From PALSA-1003 sp963741315 (GTDB taxonomy: Bacteria; Pseudomonadota; Gammaproteobacteria; Burkholderiales; Casimicrobiaceae): 64,000 bases of DNA. A program made the translations under genes and the position numbers. The DNA is taken from NCBI GenBank assembly GCA_963741315.1, contig CAVUHK010000008.1, positions 682,001 to 746,000 on the forward strand, read 5' to 3'. The notes under the pieces were generated by a model. It was not told where the DNA came from. It did not search any database and worked only from the letters and a program-made list of their open reading frames with translations. Below, piece by piece: positions 7,477 through 18,805 of this stretch (position 1 is its first letter; each line of letters begins with the position of its first letter).

Positions 7477-8661
7477 ATGGTAGGTGACGCTCATTACGAT
7501 GTGATCGTTGTCGGCGCTGGGGCGGCCGGCATGATGTGCGCGGCCACCGCCGGGCAGCGCGGGCGCAGCGTTCTGCTCATCGAACACTACGACAAGCTGG
7601 GCGAGAAAATCCGCATCTCCGGCGGCGGGCGTTGCAATTTCACTAACCTGCACGCCGGACCGGCGAATTACCTGTCGCAGAACCCCGATTTCTGCCGATC
7701 GGCCCTCGCGCGTTATACGCCGCGAAATTTCATCGACCTCGTCGAGAGTCACAGTATCGCGTGGCACGAAAAGAAACTCGGGCAACTGTTCTGCGATGAG
7801 ACTGCGTTGGACATCATCGCCATGCTCAAGGCGGAGTGCGAGCGAGGCGGGGTGGACTGGCGGATGCCTTGCGCGGTCGAGTCGATCGAACGCCGCGACG
7901 ATGGAGCGTTCGTCCTTGCGACGACCGACGGCCCGGTGAGCGCATCGTCGCTGGTCATCGCCACCGGCGGACTGACCGTGCCAAAGATCGGCGCGACTCC
8001 GTTTGGCTATCGGATTGCCGAGCAATTCGGCCTGGCGGTTGTCGCGCTTCGGCCGGCGTTGGTGCCGCTGGCACTCGACCCCGCGGCACTCGCGCGCTAT
8101 GGCGACCTGTCCGGCGTATCCGTCGACGCCCTGGTCCGGTGTGGCGAGGGGCACTTCCGCGAGAGCTTCCTGTTCACGCATCGAGGCCTGTCGGGCCCGG
8201 CCATCCTGCAGATTTCGTCGTACTGGCATGGCGGCGAAGCGATCCACATCGACCTGTTGCCTGATCGGCCCGCGGCGGAATGGTTGCACGGCGAGCGTTC
8301 GTCGGCCACTCGACTAGACACGCTGCTCTCAGAACGACTGCCCAAGCGCCTCGCGCAGCAGTGGTGCGCGGCGCACGATGCGGCGGTGCCGCTGCGCCAA
8401 CTCGGCGACAAACGCATCGCCGACCTGGCAGGGCTGCTCCACGATTGGCCGGTATGGCCGTCGGGGACGCTGGGCTACAACAAGGCCGAGGTGACGCTGG
8501 GTGGCGTCGATACGCGCGAGCTGTCGTCGAAGTCGATGGCAGCCACGCGCGTTCCCGGGCTGCACTTCATCGGCGAGGTCGTCGATGTCACCGGCCACCT
8601 GGGAGGATTCAACTTCCAGTGGGCGTGGGCTTCGGGGCGCGCCGCGGGCCTGGCCGTGTAG
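7477..8661 (+). CDS. NAD(P)/FAD-dependent oxidoreductase, HI0933/BaiN family
   Basis: A 394-residue flavoprotein of the HI0933-like (YhiN/BaiN) family. It begins with a dinucleotide-binding Rossmann motif (VIVVGAGAAGMMCA, residues about 8-22), followed by the family signature KIRISGGGRCNFTN. The C-terminus has GEVVDVTGHLGGFNFQWAWASG, which closes the FAD site. The family includes reductases with flavin cofactors but the natural substrate is usually unknown. It starts seven bases after a REP-like repeat and lacks an evident ribosome binding site; the annotated ATG is the first possible in frame and a few residues of uncertainty remain. Confidence 0.88.
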   Translation: MVGDAHYDVIVVGAGAAGMMCAATAGQRGRSVLLIEHYDKLGEKIRISGGGRCNFTNLHAGPANYLSQNPDFCRSALARYTPRNFIDLVESHSIAWHEKKLGQLFCDETALDIIAMLKAECERGGVDWRMPCAVESIERRDDGAFVLATTDGPVSASSLVIATGGLTVPKIGATPFGYRIAEQFGLAVVALRPALVPLALDPAALARYGDLSGVSVDALVRCGEGHFRESFLFTHRGLSGPAILQISSYWHGGEAIHIDLLPDRPAAEWLHGERSSATRLDTLLSERLPKRLAQQWCAAHDAAVPLRQLGDKRIADLAGLLHDWPVWPSGTLGYNKAEVTLGGVDTRELSSKSMAATRVPGLHFIGEVVDVTGHLGGFNFQWAWASGRAAGLAV

Positions 8662-8736
8662 CCGCAGCGCGCTTGTTCCCGCGCCGCGTTCGGCTTAGCA
8701 TTCGCAGCTTCCCGCGTCGACATTCCGGAGATATCA

Positions 8737-9882
8737 ATGCGCTTCACGGTATTCGTTTCCGCGCTGGCACTTGCGTTCTTTACTCATGGCGCAATGGCGC
8801 AGGTGCGTATCGGCCTCATGGTTTCGGCGACGGGCCCGACCTCGGCGATCGGAATTCCGCAGAAGAACACCGCCGAGCTGCTGCCGAAGAAGATCGGCGA
8901 CATCAGCGTCGAATACTTCCAGCTCGAAGACGGCGGCGACACGACGCGCGCGGTGCAGAACGCCAAGAAACTGATTGGCGAGGACAACGTCGACGCCATC
9001 ATCGGCCCGTCGACGACCCCGAATGCCTTTGCCATCCTCGATGTCATCGCTGAAGCCAAGGTGCCGCTGATGGCGACCGTCGGGACTTCGGCGGTTGTGG
9101 AACCGCTCGATGCGAAGAAGCGCTGGGTGTTCAAGACGACGCAGAACGACGACCTGATCGCCGGCGCGCTGATCAGGAACATGACCAAGTCCGGAGTCAA
9201 GAGCGTCGGCTTCATCGGCTTCAACGACGCCTACGGCGAGAACTGGTACAAGGTCTTCGGCGGACTCGCCGAAAAAGCCGGCATCAGCATTGTCGCCAAC
9301 GAACGCTACGCGCGCACCGACCAGAGCGTGACCGGCCAGGTGCTCAAGATGATTGCGGCCAAGCCCGACGCGGTGTTGATTGCCGCGGTAGGCGGTCCTG
9401 CCGTGCTTCCGCAGGCGACGCTGTTCGACCAGGGCTACAAGGGGCGCATATACCAGACGCACGCGGTGGCCACCGAGGACTTCATCAAGCTCGGCAAGGA
9501 GAAGGTCGAGGGCACCATCCTTGCGGCCGGATCGATGCTGGTCATCGACGATGTCGCCGCGAACGATCCGATCAGGCAGGTCGCCAGCGGCTACATGAGC
9601 GCATACGAAAAGCAGTTCGGGACGCGACCCGCGACGTTCGGCGCCAATACCTACGACGCGGGCCTGTTGCTGCAGCGAGCGATTCCGGTTGCGATCAAAG
9701 TCGCAAAACCCGGGACCGAAGCGTTCCGCGTCGCGCTGCGCGATGCACTGGAGCAACAGAAGGACGTGGTTGGCTGCCAGGGCGTGTTCAACATCAGCGC
9801 GACCAACCACAACGGCATGGACGAGCGAGCGCGCGTGCTCATCGTGGTCAAGGACGGCAAGTTCCGCTTGCTGCCGGAATAG
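8737..9882 (+). CDS. Branched-chain amino-acid-type ABC transporter substrate-binding protein
   Basis: A 381-residue periplasmic binding protein of the LivK/Peripla_BP_6 type. It has a clear signal peptide (hydrophobic residues 4-18, cleavage after GAMA before QVRIG), then IGLMVSATGPTSAIG, the hinge motif IIGPSTTPNAFAI and a second lobe (GFIGFNDAYGENW). Family ligands include branched-chain amino acids, amides and aromatic acids, so the ligand here is open. GGAGA upstream of ATG 8737 is a good ribosome site. No permease or ATPase genes follow, so it is an orphan binding protein in this window. Confidence 0.87.
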   Translation: MRFTVFVSALALAFFTHGAMAQVRIGLMVSATGPTSAIGIPQKNTAELLPKKIGDISVEYFQLEDGGDTTRAVQNAKKLIGEDNVDAIIGPSTTPNAFAILDVIAEAKVPLMATVGTSAVVEPLDAKKRWVFKTTQNDDLIAGALIRNMTKSGVKSVGFIGFNDAYGENWYKVFGGLAEKAGISIVANERYARTDQSVTGQVLKMIAAKPDAVLIAAVGGPAVLPQATLFDQGYKGRIYQTHAVATEDFIKLGKEKVEGTILAAGSMLVIDDVAANDPIRQVASGYMSAYEKQFGTRPATFGANTYDAGLLLQRAIPVAIKVAKPGTEAFRVALRDALEQQKDVVGCQGVFNISATNHNGMDERARVLIVVKDGKFRLLPE

Positions 9883-9886
9883 CGTA

Positions 9887-10477
9887 TTGAACGCGCCCGG
9901 GCCCGGCAACGGCGCACCGATCGTTGGCATCCTCCTCGCGGCGGGGAGCGCGTCTCGATTCGGCGGCGCCAAGCTTCTGGCAACGTTGCCCGATGGCACG
10001 CCGGTGGGCGTCGCGGCGCTGCGCAATCTGCTCGCCGCGGTCGGAGCAGCGACAGCGGTCGTGCGGCCTGGGGACGACGCGCTTGCGGAAGTCTTGCGGG
10101 CGGAGGGTGCGCACGTCACCGTGTGCCCGGATTCGCGCAACGGCATGGGCGCAAGCCTCGCATGGGGCGTGCGTGCGGCGCCGCTGGCGGCAGGGTGGGT
10201 CGTCGCACTGGCCGACATGCCGTGGATTCAACCGGCGTCCATTCGCAGCGTCGTCGCGCTATTGCAGCGGCACACTGTGCTGGCAGCACCTCAATATCAG
10301 GGTCAACGCGGGCATCCGGTCGGAATCTCGGCGCGCTTCTACGGCGAGCTGACACGATTGTCCGCGGATGAAGGCGCGAAACGTCTGCTGGCCGAGCATG
10401 CCAGCGAAATCGAACTTGTTCCGGTGAGCGACGCCGGCGTATTGAGGGATGTCGATACGCCGGCGGACTTGCCTTAG
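9887..10477 (+). CDS. MobA-like NTP transferase (nucleotidyltransferase family)
   Basis: A 196-residue protein with the MobA/MocA-type nucleotidyltransferase signature: GILLAAGSASRFGGAKLL near the N-terminus (LAAGxSxRxG...K), a DMPW motif (ALADMPWIQP) for the metal-binding aspartate, and GQRGHPVGIS plus DVDTPADL at the end. Such enzymes add CMP or GMP to molybdopterin or similar acceptors. No molybdoenzyme genes are adjacent, so the substrate is unresolved. It starts only five bases after the previous stop, apparently at TTG 9887, since no ATG is available in frame before the conserved motif. Confidence 0.8.
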   Translation: MNAPGPGNGAPIVGILLAAGSASRFGGAKLLATLPDGTPVGVAALRNLLAAVGAATAVVRPGDDALAEVLRAEGAHVTVCPDSRNGMGASLAWGVRAAPLAAGWVVALADMPWIQPASIRSVVALLQRHTVLAAPQYQGQRGHPVGISARFYGELTRLSADEGAKRLLAEHASEIELVPVSDAGVLRDVDTPADLP

Positions 10478-10479
10478 TG

Positions 10480-10953
10480 TCAGGCGGCTGCGGCCGCGAC
10501 CGCCGCTTGACCCGCCCAGGTATCGAGCGCCTTGCCTGTTTCCAGCAGCGACTTCATGCTGCAGAGCACGCGCGGCCATCCCGCAGAAATCTTCCCCGCC
10601 ATGACCGATCCGGCCGCGAGGTTGCTGTGCGTGACGACCAGACGAACCATGTCTTCGATGGCTTCGATGTCGAAGGCGACGCGGGAGGGACCTGCGTGGT
10701 CGGACGTCGGCATCGTGTCGCCCCACGTGATGACAAGCCGCTTCGGTGGCATGCTTTCCAGGACTTCGCCGCCAAGCATGTCGCTGCAACCTTCGGTGTT
10801 GGCGACGTGCTGCCACTTCGATCCCTTTTTCCAGTCTGAAACGATGCCGTTGACCCAATACTGACGACTGAACTCCGGATTGGTGATCGCTGCCCACACT
10901 TTCTCGGGCGTGGTCTTGATGTAGGTGGTGTATACGAATTCGGTATTAGCCAT
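10480..10953 (-). CDS. SRPBCC (AHSA1-like) domain protein
   Basis: A 157-residue START/Bet v 1-like protein of the activator-of-Hsp90 (AHSA1) branch. It starts FVYTTYIKTTPEKVWAAITNPE, contains GGEVLESMPPKRLVITWGD and ends with a helix (GWPRVLCSMKSLLETG), all typical. The ligand is unknown. The ATG at 10953 overlaps the ArsR stop by eight bases and has AGGAG seven bases upstream, so it is coupled to the regulator. ArsR/SRPBCC pairs of this kind are common, and the hydrophobic-pocket protein probably acts in the response sensed or tuned by the regulator. Confidence 0.87.
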   Translation of the reverse strand: MANTEFVYTTYIKTTPEKVWAAITNPEFSRQYWVNGIVSDWKKGSKWQHVANTEGCSDMLGGEVLESMPPKRLVITWGDTMPTSDHAGPSRVAFDIEAIEDMVRLVVTHSNLAAGSVMAGKISAGWPRVLCSMKSLLETGKALDTWAGQAAVAAAAA

Positions 10954-11275
10954 GCTTGTTCTCCTGTAATGCCTGCTTGAGATTGTGCAGCGCCTGCAGC
11001 CGCCCCTGCTCGAATTTTCCGATCCAGCGCATGTAGATCTCGTTGATCGGAACCGGGTTGAGAAAGTGCAGCTTTTCGCGCCCCCGCTTGACCGCAACGA
11101 CCAGGTTCGCCGCCTCCAGCAATGCCAGATGCTTGCTCACCGCCTGCCGGCTCATGTCGTGGTGCTCGCATAATTCCCCGAGCGTCTGCCCATTCTTCCG
11201 AAACAGGCGATCGAGCAATTTCCTTCGGCTCTCATCTGCAAGTGCCTTGAACACCTTGCCTTCGTTGTTGATCAT
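10946..11275 (-). CDS. ArsR-family transcriptional regulator
   Basis: A 109-residue winged-helix regulator. It begins KVFKALADESRRKLLDRLF and contains the recognition helix segment MSRQAVSKHLALLEAANLV, followed by a basic wing (VKRGREKLHFLNP). No cysteine metal site is visible, so this is not a classic arsenite sensor; it belongs to the type paired with AHSA1-like proteins. The ATG at 11275 is chosen because further upstream codons lie inside the promoter. That promoter predicts a transcript starting at or next to this ATG, so the mRNA is likely leaderless. Confidence 0.88.
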   Translation of the reverse strand: MINNEGKVFKALADESRRKLLDRLFRKNGQTLGELCEHHDMSRQAVSKHLALLEAANLVVAVKRGREKLHFLNPVPINEIYMRWIGKFEQGRLQALHNLKQALQENKHG

Positions 11276-11281
11276 GGCTGG

Positions 11282-11311
11282 ATTATAGGCAACCATTTGG
11301 TTGCATGTCAA
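11282..11311 (-). promoter_or_regulatory. Sigma-70 promoter with palindromic operator for the ArsR/SRPBCC pair
   Basis: Reading the minus strand, TTGACA (11311-11306) and TATAAT (11287-11282) are perfect consensus boxes 18 bp apart. The 16-bp palindrome GCAACCATTTGGTTGC (11289-11304) fills the spacer, so a dimer bound there would block or remodel the promoter. The expected start point, about seven bases after the -10 box, coincides with the ATG at 11275. Confidence 0.85.
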
Positions 11312-11335
11312 GCAAAAAATATTGCGCCGGATTCC

Positions 11336-13589
11336 TCAGGCTTTGGTCCCCTGCCGCCACATGTCGACCTGACGGCCGACGATGCGATTCTCCTCGTCCT
11401 GCATCAACCACCACTCGCGCAGCGCGGGCGCCTCCAGCGGGCGCGAGATCAGGAAGCCCTGCGCTTCCTCGCAACCGTGGGTGCGCAGGAATTCGAATTG
11501 CGCCACGGTTTCCACGCCCTCGGCGATCACCTTCAAGGCCCAGGCTGTGCGACAGCGCGATGATCGCCTGCGTGATCGCCTCGTCGTTGCGGTTCTGTTC
11601 CAGCCCGCGCACGAAGCGTTGGTCGATCTTCACGCTCTGGATCGGCAGCCGTGCAAGGTACGACAGGCTCGAATAGCCTGTTCCGAAATCGTCGACAGTG
11701 ATCGACACGCCCATCTGCTTCAACTTGATCAGCGTCGCAACGGCCTTGTCGGGGTGCGTGATGATCACGCTCTCGGTGATTTCCAGATCGAGATAGCGGG
11801 CCGGCAGGCCGCTGGAATGCAGCGCGTCGTCGACGATCGACAGCCAGTCGTCGTGCTGCAGCTGCTGCACCGACAGGTTGACCGACAGGCGCAGCAGCAT
11901 GTTGTTGCGGTGCCAGTTCATCACCTGGCGGCACGAGTCGCGCAGCACGCGCGCGCCCAGCGCCTGGATCATCCCGGATTCCTCCGCTATCGGAATGAAC
12001 TCGTTGGGGCCGATCACGCCGCGTTCGGGATCGCGCCAGCGCAGCAATGCCTCGACACCGCAGGCGCGCCCGCTGCCCATGTCGACTTGCGGCTGGTAGA
12101 CCAGGAAGAATTCGTCGTCCATCATGCCGCGGCGCATGTCGGTCTCGAGCTGCAGGCGCGCCTGCACGCGCGTGTTCATGTCCGCGGTGAAGAATCGGTA
12201 GCCGTTGCGTCCAGCGTCCTTGGCCGCGTACATCGCGGTGTCCGCCTGCTTGATGAGGCCGCTGGGATCGTCGGCGTCGATCGGATAGATCGACACGCCG
12301 ATCGAACAGGTGAGCGTCGGCGTCTGCTCGCCCAGGCGGAATGGCGCCAGGAACGACTCGCGTACCCGCGTGAGCACCGCCATGATTTCGAAGGTTGCCT
12401 TGGCAGGATCGAGCGACGGCAGGATGACGACGAACTCGTCGCCACCAAGCCGCGCGACGGTGTCCGATTCGCGTACCGCGTTGGTCAGACGCTGCGCGAC
12501 GGCCTGCAGCAAGTGGTCGCCCGCGTCGTGGCCCAGCGTGTCGTTGATGCGCTTGAAATGATCGAAATCGAGGAACAGGCAGGCGACCTGCTCGCTGTCG
12601 CGCGACGCCTGCGCGACGATCTGCTTGAGTCGCTGGTTGAGCAGCGCCCGGTTGGGCAGCCCGGTCAGGGTGTCGTGCTGCGCGAGCTTGTACGCCTGCG
12701 CGGTCGCGACCTCGAGCTCCTTGGTGCGCAGCGCGACCTTCTCCTCGAGGGTGCGCTGGTAGGTCGCGACCTCCGCCTTCGATTGCGCAAGCCGCTGGAT
12801 CATCTGGTTGAAGGTCTGCGTCAGCATCCCGAGTTCGTCACCGGACTTCGGCGACAGGAAGACGTCGAGCCGTCCCGAGCCCACCCGTCGTGCCGCGCGC
12901 ATCATCTGGTGGATCGGCGCGACCAGCCGGCGCGTCAGCAGGAGTGTCAGGACGATGGCGGCGGCCACCAGAATGCCGACTACGCTGAGCGCGCCCAGCA
13001 AGTAGTTTCGCAACTGCAAAAGACTGCGATCGAAGGACATGCCGACGCGAACGTAGCCACCGGTGTTCGGTTGCTCGACGGTCGCGCCGGGACGCAATAT
13101 CAGCGGGTCGGTCTTCGACCTGCCGACCGGGGCGATGAACTCGAGGTAGCGGTGACCGGCAACCTCCTGCACATCACTGACGACTATTTCGGGACCGGGC
13201 ATGTGGATCGGATTCGCTGGAACGGGTACATCGCTAAATGAATGCGCGAGCAGCGTCTTGCCATCCTTGTCGAGAATGGCCACATAAGCGATTTCGCGAT
13301 CGCTCGCCAGACTTTTGACGATCTGCGCGAGTTCTGCGCGGTCGGTGCGCAACACCGCCGGCTCGGTCCATTCGGCGAGCATCGATACGACCGTAATGCC
13401 CTGCGCACGTACCCTCGTCTGCTCATCGGCAAGTTGCTGGCGCGCGAGCAGCGCAACGATGACTAGTGCGGTGACTAGAATCAATCCGATCGCGAACGCA
13501 TTGAGCTTCGTCAGCAGGCTTATGCGCACCGGCACCGGCGTCAGCGGCACGACGGTATCGGGATTGAGCGGCGATTGCGTGCGCGCCAT
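11336..13589 (-). pseudogene. GGDEF-EAL c-di-GMP turnover protein, one-base frameshift in the EAL domain
   Basis: A membrane-bound cyclic-di-GMP protein. Order: transmembrane helix (about 25-48), periplasmic sensor region, second helix (about 190-212), HAMP-like segment, coiled coil, GGDEF domain with an intact RLGGDEFVVILPS active site, and EAL domain with EALLRW and DDFGTGYSSLSYL. After ALSHSLGL the frame breaks near 11539-11541 (one extra C in a GGCCC run). The remainder, KVIAEGVETVAQFEFLR to the end at 11336, continues in another frame. Removing one base gives exactly 750 codons plus stop. Uncorrected, the frame runs on to 11283 and into the neighbouring promoter. Either a recent mutation or an assembly error. 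Confidence 0.85.
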
Positions 13590-13667
13590 CGCGGAATCAG
13601 GACGGGGGAGGGCGCATGCCCCGGCGCGAGCGTTGGTGACAGCGGCGCGCGATTGGCATGCGAGGAC

Positions 13668-15200
13668 TCAGGCGACCGCGACCGGTATCTTGCCGATGCG
13701 CGCCTGCCACTCGCGCGGCCCGCTCTCGTGCACCGACGTGCCGGTGGCGTCGACCGCCACCGTGACCGGCATGTCCTTCACGTCGAATTCGTAGATCGCC
13801 TCCATGCCCAGGTCGGCAAACGCCAGCACGCGTGTACCGCGGATTGCCTTCGACACGAGGTACGCCGCGCCGCCGACCGCCATCAGGTACGCCGCCTTGT
13901 GGCGGCGGATGGCCTCGACCGCGACCGGACCTCGCTCGGCCTTGCCGACCATGGCGATCAGACCCGTCCGGGCGAGCATCGTGTCGGTGAACTTGTCCAT
14001 CCGGGTCGACGTCGTCGGGCCGGCGGGGCCGACGACTTCGTCGCGCACCGGGTCGACCGGGCCGACGTAGTAGATGACACGGTTGGTGAAGTCCACCGGA
14101 AGCTTCTCGCCCTTGGCAAGCATGTCGACGATGCGCTTGTGCGCGGCGTCGCGCCCGGTCAGCAGCTTGCCGCTGAGCAGAAGGCGGTCACCTGGCTTCC
14201 ACGTCGCGACGATTGCCGGCGTCAGCGTGTCGAGATCGACCCGCCGCGATTCCGCCGAAGGTGTCCAGCGGACGTCGGGCCAGCGCGAAAGATCGGGTGG
14301 CTCAAGGTGGGCGGCGCCCGATCCGTCGAGCGTGAAGTGCGCGTGCCGCGTCGCCGCGCAGTTCGGGATGATCGCAACGGGCAGGCTGGCAGCGTGCGTC
14401 GGGTAGTCGAGGATCTTGACGTCGAGGACGGTCGACAACCCGCCCAGGCCCTGTGCGCCAATGCCCAGCGAATTCACTTTTTCGTAGAGCTCGATGCGCA
14501 TCTCGTCGACCCGCGAGAGTGCCGCGCCGCCCGCCGCGCGGCGCTTGAGTTCGTGCATGTCGATGGGTTCCATGAGCGATTCCTTGGCGAGCACCATCGC
14601 CTGCTCCGCCGTGCCGCCGATGCCGATGCCCAGCATGCCCGGTGGACACCAGCCCGCGCCCATGGTCGGCACCGTCTTCATCACCCAGTCGACGATCGAA
14701 TCCGACGGGTTGAGCATGGTGAACTTGGCCTTGTTCTCCGAGCCGCCGCCCTTGGCCGCGATCTTCACCTCGACCGTGTCGCCGGGGACGATTTCGTAGT
14801 GGATGACCGCCGGCGTGTTGTCCCGGGTGTTCTGCCGCTTGCCGGCGGGATCGGCCACGATCGACGCGCGCAACTTGTTGTCGGGGTGCATGTAGGCGCG
14901 CCGGACGCCCTCGTTGATCATGTCGGTCACGCCCATGGTGGCGTCGGCCCAGCGCACGTTCATGCCGACCTTGACGAAGGCGCAAACGATGCCGGTGTCC
15001 TGGCAGATCGGACGATGGCCTTCGGCGCACAGCCGCGAGTTGGTGAGGATCTGCGCGATCGCGTCCTTCGCCGCAGGCGAGGCTTCCGCGTGGTATGCCT
15101 CGGCCAACGCTTCGATGTAGTCGACCGGGTGGTAGTAGGAGATGTATTGCAACGCGTCGGCGACGCTGTCGATGAGGTCCTGCTGTCGAATGTCGGTCAT
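13668..15200 (-). CDS. fumA: Class I fumarate hydratase (iron-sulfur, fused alpha/beta)
   Basis: Oxygen-sensitive [4Fe-4S] fumarase interconverting fumarate and malate in the TCA cycle. The 510-residue protein combines both class I domains: the N-terminal part has the cluster cysteines in PICQDTGI, GWCPPGMLGIGIGGT and an IIPNCAATRHAHF segment; the C-terminal beta part has IYYVGPVDPVRDEVVGPAGPTTSTRMD. Start MTDIRQQDLIDS at 15200. It lies eight bases after the UPF0114 gene stop, so the two are probably co-transcribed. The exact paralogue name (fumA versus fumB) is not decidable; class I is certain. Confidence 0.94.
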   Translation of the reverse strand: MTDIRQQDLIDSVADALQYISYYHPVDYIEALAEAYHAEASPAAKDAIAQILTNSRLCAEGHRPICQDTGIVCAFVKVGMNVRWADATMGVTDMINEGVRRAYMHPDNKLRASIVADPAGKRQNTRDNTPAVIHYEIVPGDTVEVKIAAKGGGSENKAKFTMLNPSDSIVDWVMKTVPTMGAGWCPPGMLGIGIGGTAEQAMVLAKESLMEPIDMHELKRRAAGGAALSRVDEMRIELYEKVNSLGIGAQGLGGLSTVLDVKILDYPTHAASLPVAIIPNCAATRHAHFTLDGSGAAHLEPPDLSRWPDVRWTPSAESRRVDLDTLTPAIVATWKPGDRLLLSGKLLTGRDAAHKRIVDMLAKGEKLPVDFTNRVIYYVGPVDPVRDEVVGPAGPTTSTRMDKFTDTMLARTGLIAMVGKAERGPVAVEAIRRHKAAYLMAVGGAAYLVSKAIRGTRVLAFADLGMEAIYEFDVKDMPVTVAVDATGTSVHESGPREWQARIGKIPVAVA

Positions 15201-15208
15201 GAGGGGCC

Positions 15209-15751
15209 TCAGTGATCGATCGTACGGTCGCGTGCGACGGGCGGCAGGATGCGGTCGATGCCGGCAAGCGCCAACGCCGAGAGCAGCAACGTGACGTGGA
15301 TGATCGTTTGCCACAGCATTTGCTTCTCGGACAGGGACCCCGCACGGATGAAGGTCGTGAGCAGGTGGATCGACGAGATGCCGATGATCGCACCGGCAAG
15401 CTTGACCTTGAGCACCGACGGGTTCACGTGCGAGAGCCATTGCGGCTCGTCGGGATGGCCGTCGAGGCCGAGTCGCGAAATGAACGTCTCGTAACCGCCG
15501 ATGATGACCATGATCAGCAGGTTCGAAATGAGCACGACGTCGATGAGGCCCAGCACGATGAGCATGGTGTCGACTTCGTTGAGCGTGCTGTCGACCATGT
15601 TCTGCAGCAGGTGCCAGAGCTCGCGCATGAATTGCCAGACGTAGACCGCTTGCGCGACGATCAGGCCGAGATAGAGCGGCAGCTGCAGCCACCGGCTCAT
15701 GAACATCAGCGCGGGCAGCGGGGCGAGGCGCTTGCGGGGGCGGGATTCCAT
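15209..15751 (-). CDS. UPF0114 (TIGR00645/YqhA) family membrane protein
   Basis: A 180-residue inner membrane protein with four hydrophobic segments (about residues 22-42, 62-86, 115-135, 147-167) and the conserved VLISNLLIMVIIGGYETFISRL stretch of the YqhA/UPF0114 family. Its biochemical function is unknown. It is divergent from acs and precedes the fumarase gene by eight bases, suggesting an operon around C4-dicarboxylate metabolism. That link is inferred from position only. Confidence 0.88.
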   Translation of the reverse strand: MESRPRKRLAPLPALMFMSRWLQLPLYLGLIVAQAVYVWQFMRELWHLLQNMVDSTLNEVDTMLIVLGLIDVVLISNLLIMVIIGGYETFISRLGLDGHPDEPQWLSHVNPSVLKVKLAGAIIGISSIHLLTTFIRAGSLSEKQMLWQTIIHVTLLLSALALAGIDRILPPVARDRTIDH

Positions 15752-15955
15752 CGTCGGCCGAGCGGGGAGGGGAGTAAGATTCTACCATCGCGACAATGCT
15801 GCCCGATGCACACGATGGCGTGCGGACCAGGCGTTCCCGCCGCGCCACGAATTGCGTCAAGCGGTGCAGAGTCGGTAGACTGCGCAACGCGTACTGAACA
15901 GACCGGCACGCATCACAAAGTGCCGGACCTTAGACCCGCAGGAGGAGCTTCGACC

Positions 15956-17935
<1,980 letters not shown>

Positions 17936-17937
17936 TT

Positions 17938-18013
17938 GTCGTCCCCGCGAAAGCGGGGACCCAGTGTCGTCCTAGTGAAAAGTCGCTGGGTTCCCGCTTT
18001 CGCGGGAACGACG
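17938..18013. repeat. REP-like inverted palindrome pair, copy 2
   Basis: Unit 17938-17964 contains TCCCCGCGAAAGCGGGGA and ends CCAG. Unit 17986-18013 begins CTGGG and contains TTCCCGCTTTCGCGGGAA. The pair starts two bases after the acs stop, between convergent acs and the GST gene, where the hairpins could also stop or stabilise transcripts from both sides. Same architecture as the copies at 7401 and 21926. Confidence 0.86.
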
Positions 18014-18037
18014 AAACGTTGGCGATCCTGGATCAGG

Positions 18038-18652
18038 TCAAGCGGGTGGAGGAGGCGCCGTCTCCGCAAACGACGCTCGCTTGGCGAGCTTGTCGAACAG
18101 CTTGTGAAGGTTAGGGTAGTCGGCGCGCCAGTCGATCGTCGGGTGGCGCAGATCGAGGTAAGCGAGAGCGCAAGCGGTTGCGATGTCGGCCAGCGAGTAG
18201 CCTTCGCCATTGCACCATGCTTCTTCGCCGAGCTCGATGGCCAGCGCCTGAACGCCGCGCACAATCTTGTCGTGATTGCGCGCGAGCGCTTCCGGACTCT
18301 GCTGCTTGGCCGGACGAAGTTTTTCGCGCACCATCGCCACGGCCGCGTCGCAAATACCGTCGGCGAGCGCTTCCCAACGGCGCACGGCGATGCGCTGCCT
18401 GTTGGGCTCGGGGATGAGTCGCGACACCGGGCTTACCGTATCCAGGTATTCGACGATGACGCGCGAATCGTAGAGCGCGGTCCCGTCGTCGAGCACCAGC
18501 ACCGGCACCTTGCCCAGCGGATTGACTTGCGGAACCGGGCTGTCATCGACCCAGGGAGAGGCGTCGATGAGATCGCATTCGATCTTCTTTTCCACAAGGG
18601 CGATGCGCACCTTGCGGACATACGGGCTGGTCGGCGACGAGTACAACTTCAT
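18038..18652 (-). CDS. Glutathione S-transferase family protein
   Basis: A 204-residue cytosolic GST. The N-terminal thioredoxin-like domain begins MKLYSSPTSPYVRKVRIALVEK, with the serine/cysteine-type catalytic position near SPTSPY, and includes NPLGKVPVLVLDDG and DSRVIVEYLD (cis-proline and glutathione gamma-glutamyl contacts). The C-terminal helical domain contains the N-cap motif region YSLADIATACALAYLD. Substrate is unknown. I chose the ATG at 18652, where the GST fold starts; an upstream in-frame extension would add 24 unrelated residues. Confidence 0.9.
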   Translation of the reverse strand: MKLYSSPTSPYVRKVRIALVEKKIECDLIDASPWVDDSPVPQVNPLGKVPVLVLDDGTALYDSRVIVEYLDTVSPVSRLIPEPNRQRIAVRRWEALADGICDAAVAMVREKLRPAKQQSPEALARNHDKIVRGVQALAIELGEEAWCNGEGYSLADIATACALAYLDLRHPTIDWRADYPNLHKLFDKLAKRASFAETAPPPPA

Positions 18653-18773
18653 GGGCAGCAGGGGGAAGAGTGCGAAATATGCAGCACCCGGGACGCATGT
18701 CGCCACGCAGGTACGCATGAGCATTGTAACATCGCACAGCCGCTTACCGCAGCGAGGGAAGCACTTGATCTTC

Positions 18774-18782
18774 TGCTATAAT
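18774..18782 (+). promoter_or_regulatory. Extended -10 promoter of purB
   Basis: TGCTATAAT is a perfect TATAAT box with the TGN extension and no good -35 box at normal distance, as expected of extended -10 promoters. Transcription would start near 18789, giving a very short leader before the purB ATG at 18806, which lacks a Shine-Dalgarno. Confidence 0.65.
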
Positions 18783-18805
18783 TTCACCGCTTAGCGTGCC
18801 CGATC

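Noticed and set aside
11382..13241. 619-codon plus-strand frame opposite the GGDEF-EAL gene
   Set aside because: Composition artefact of the complementary strand; no domains.
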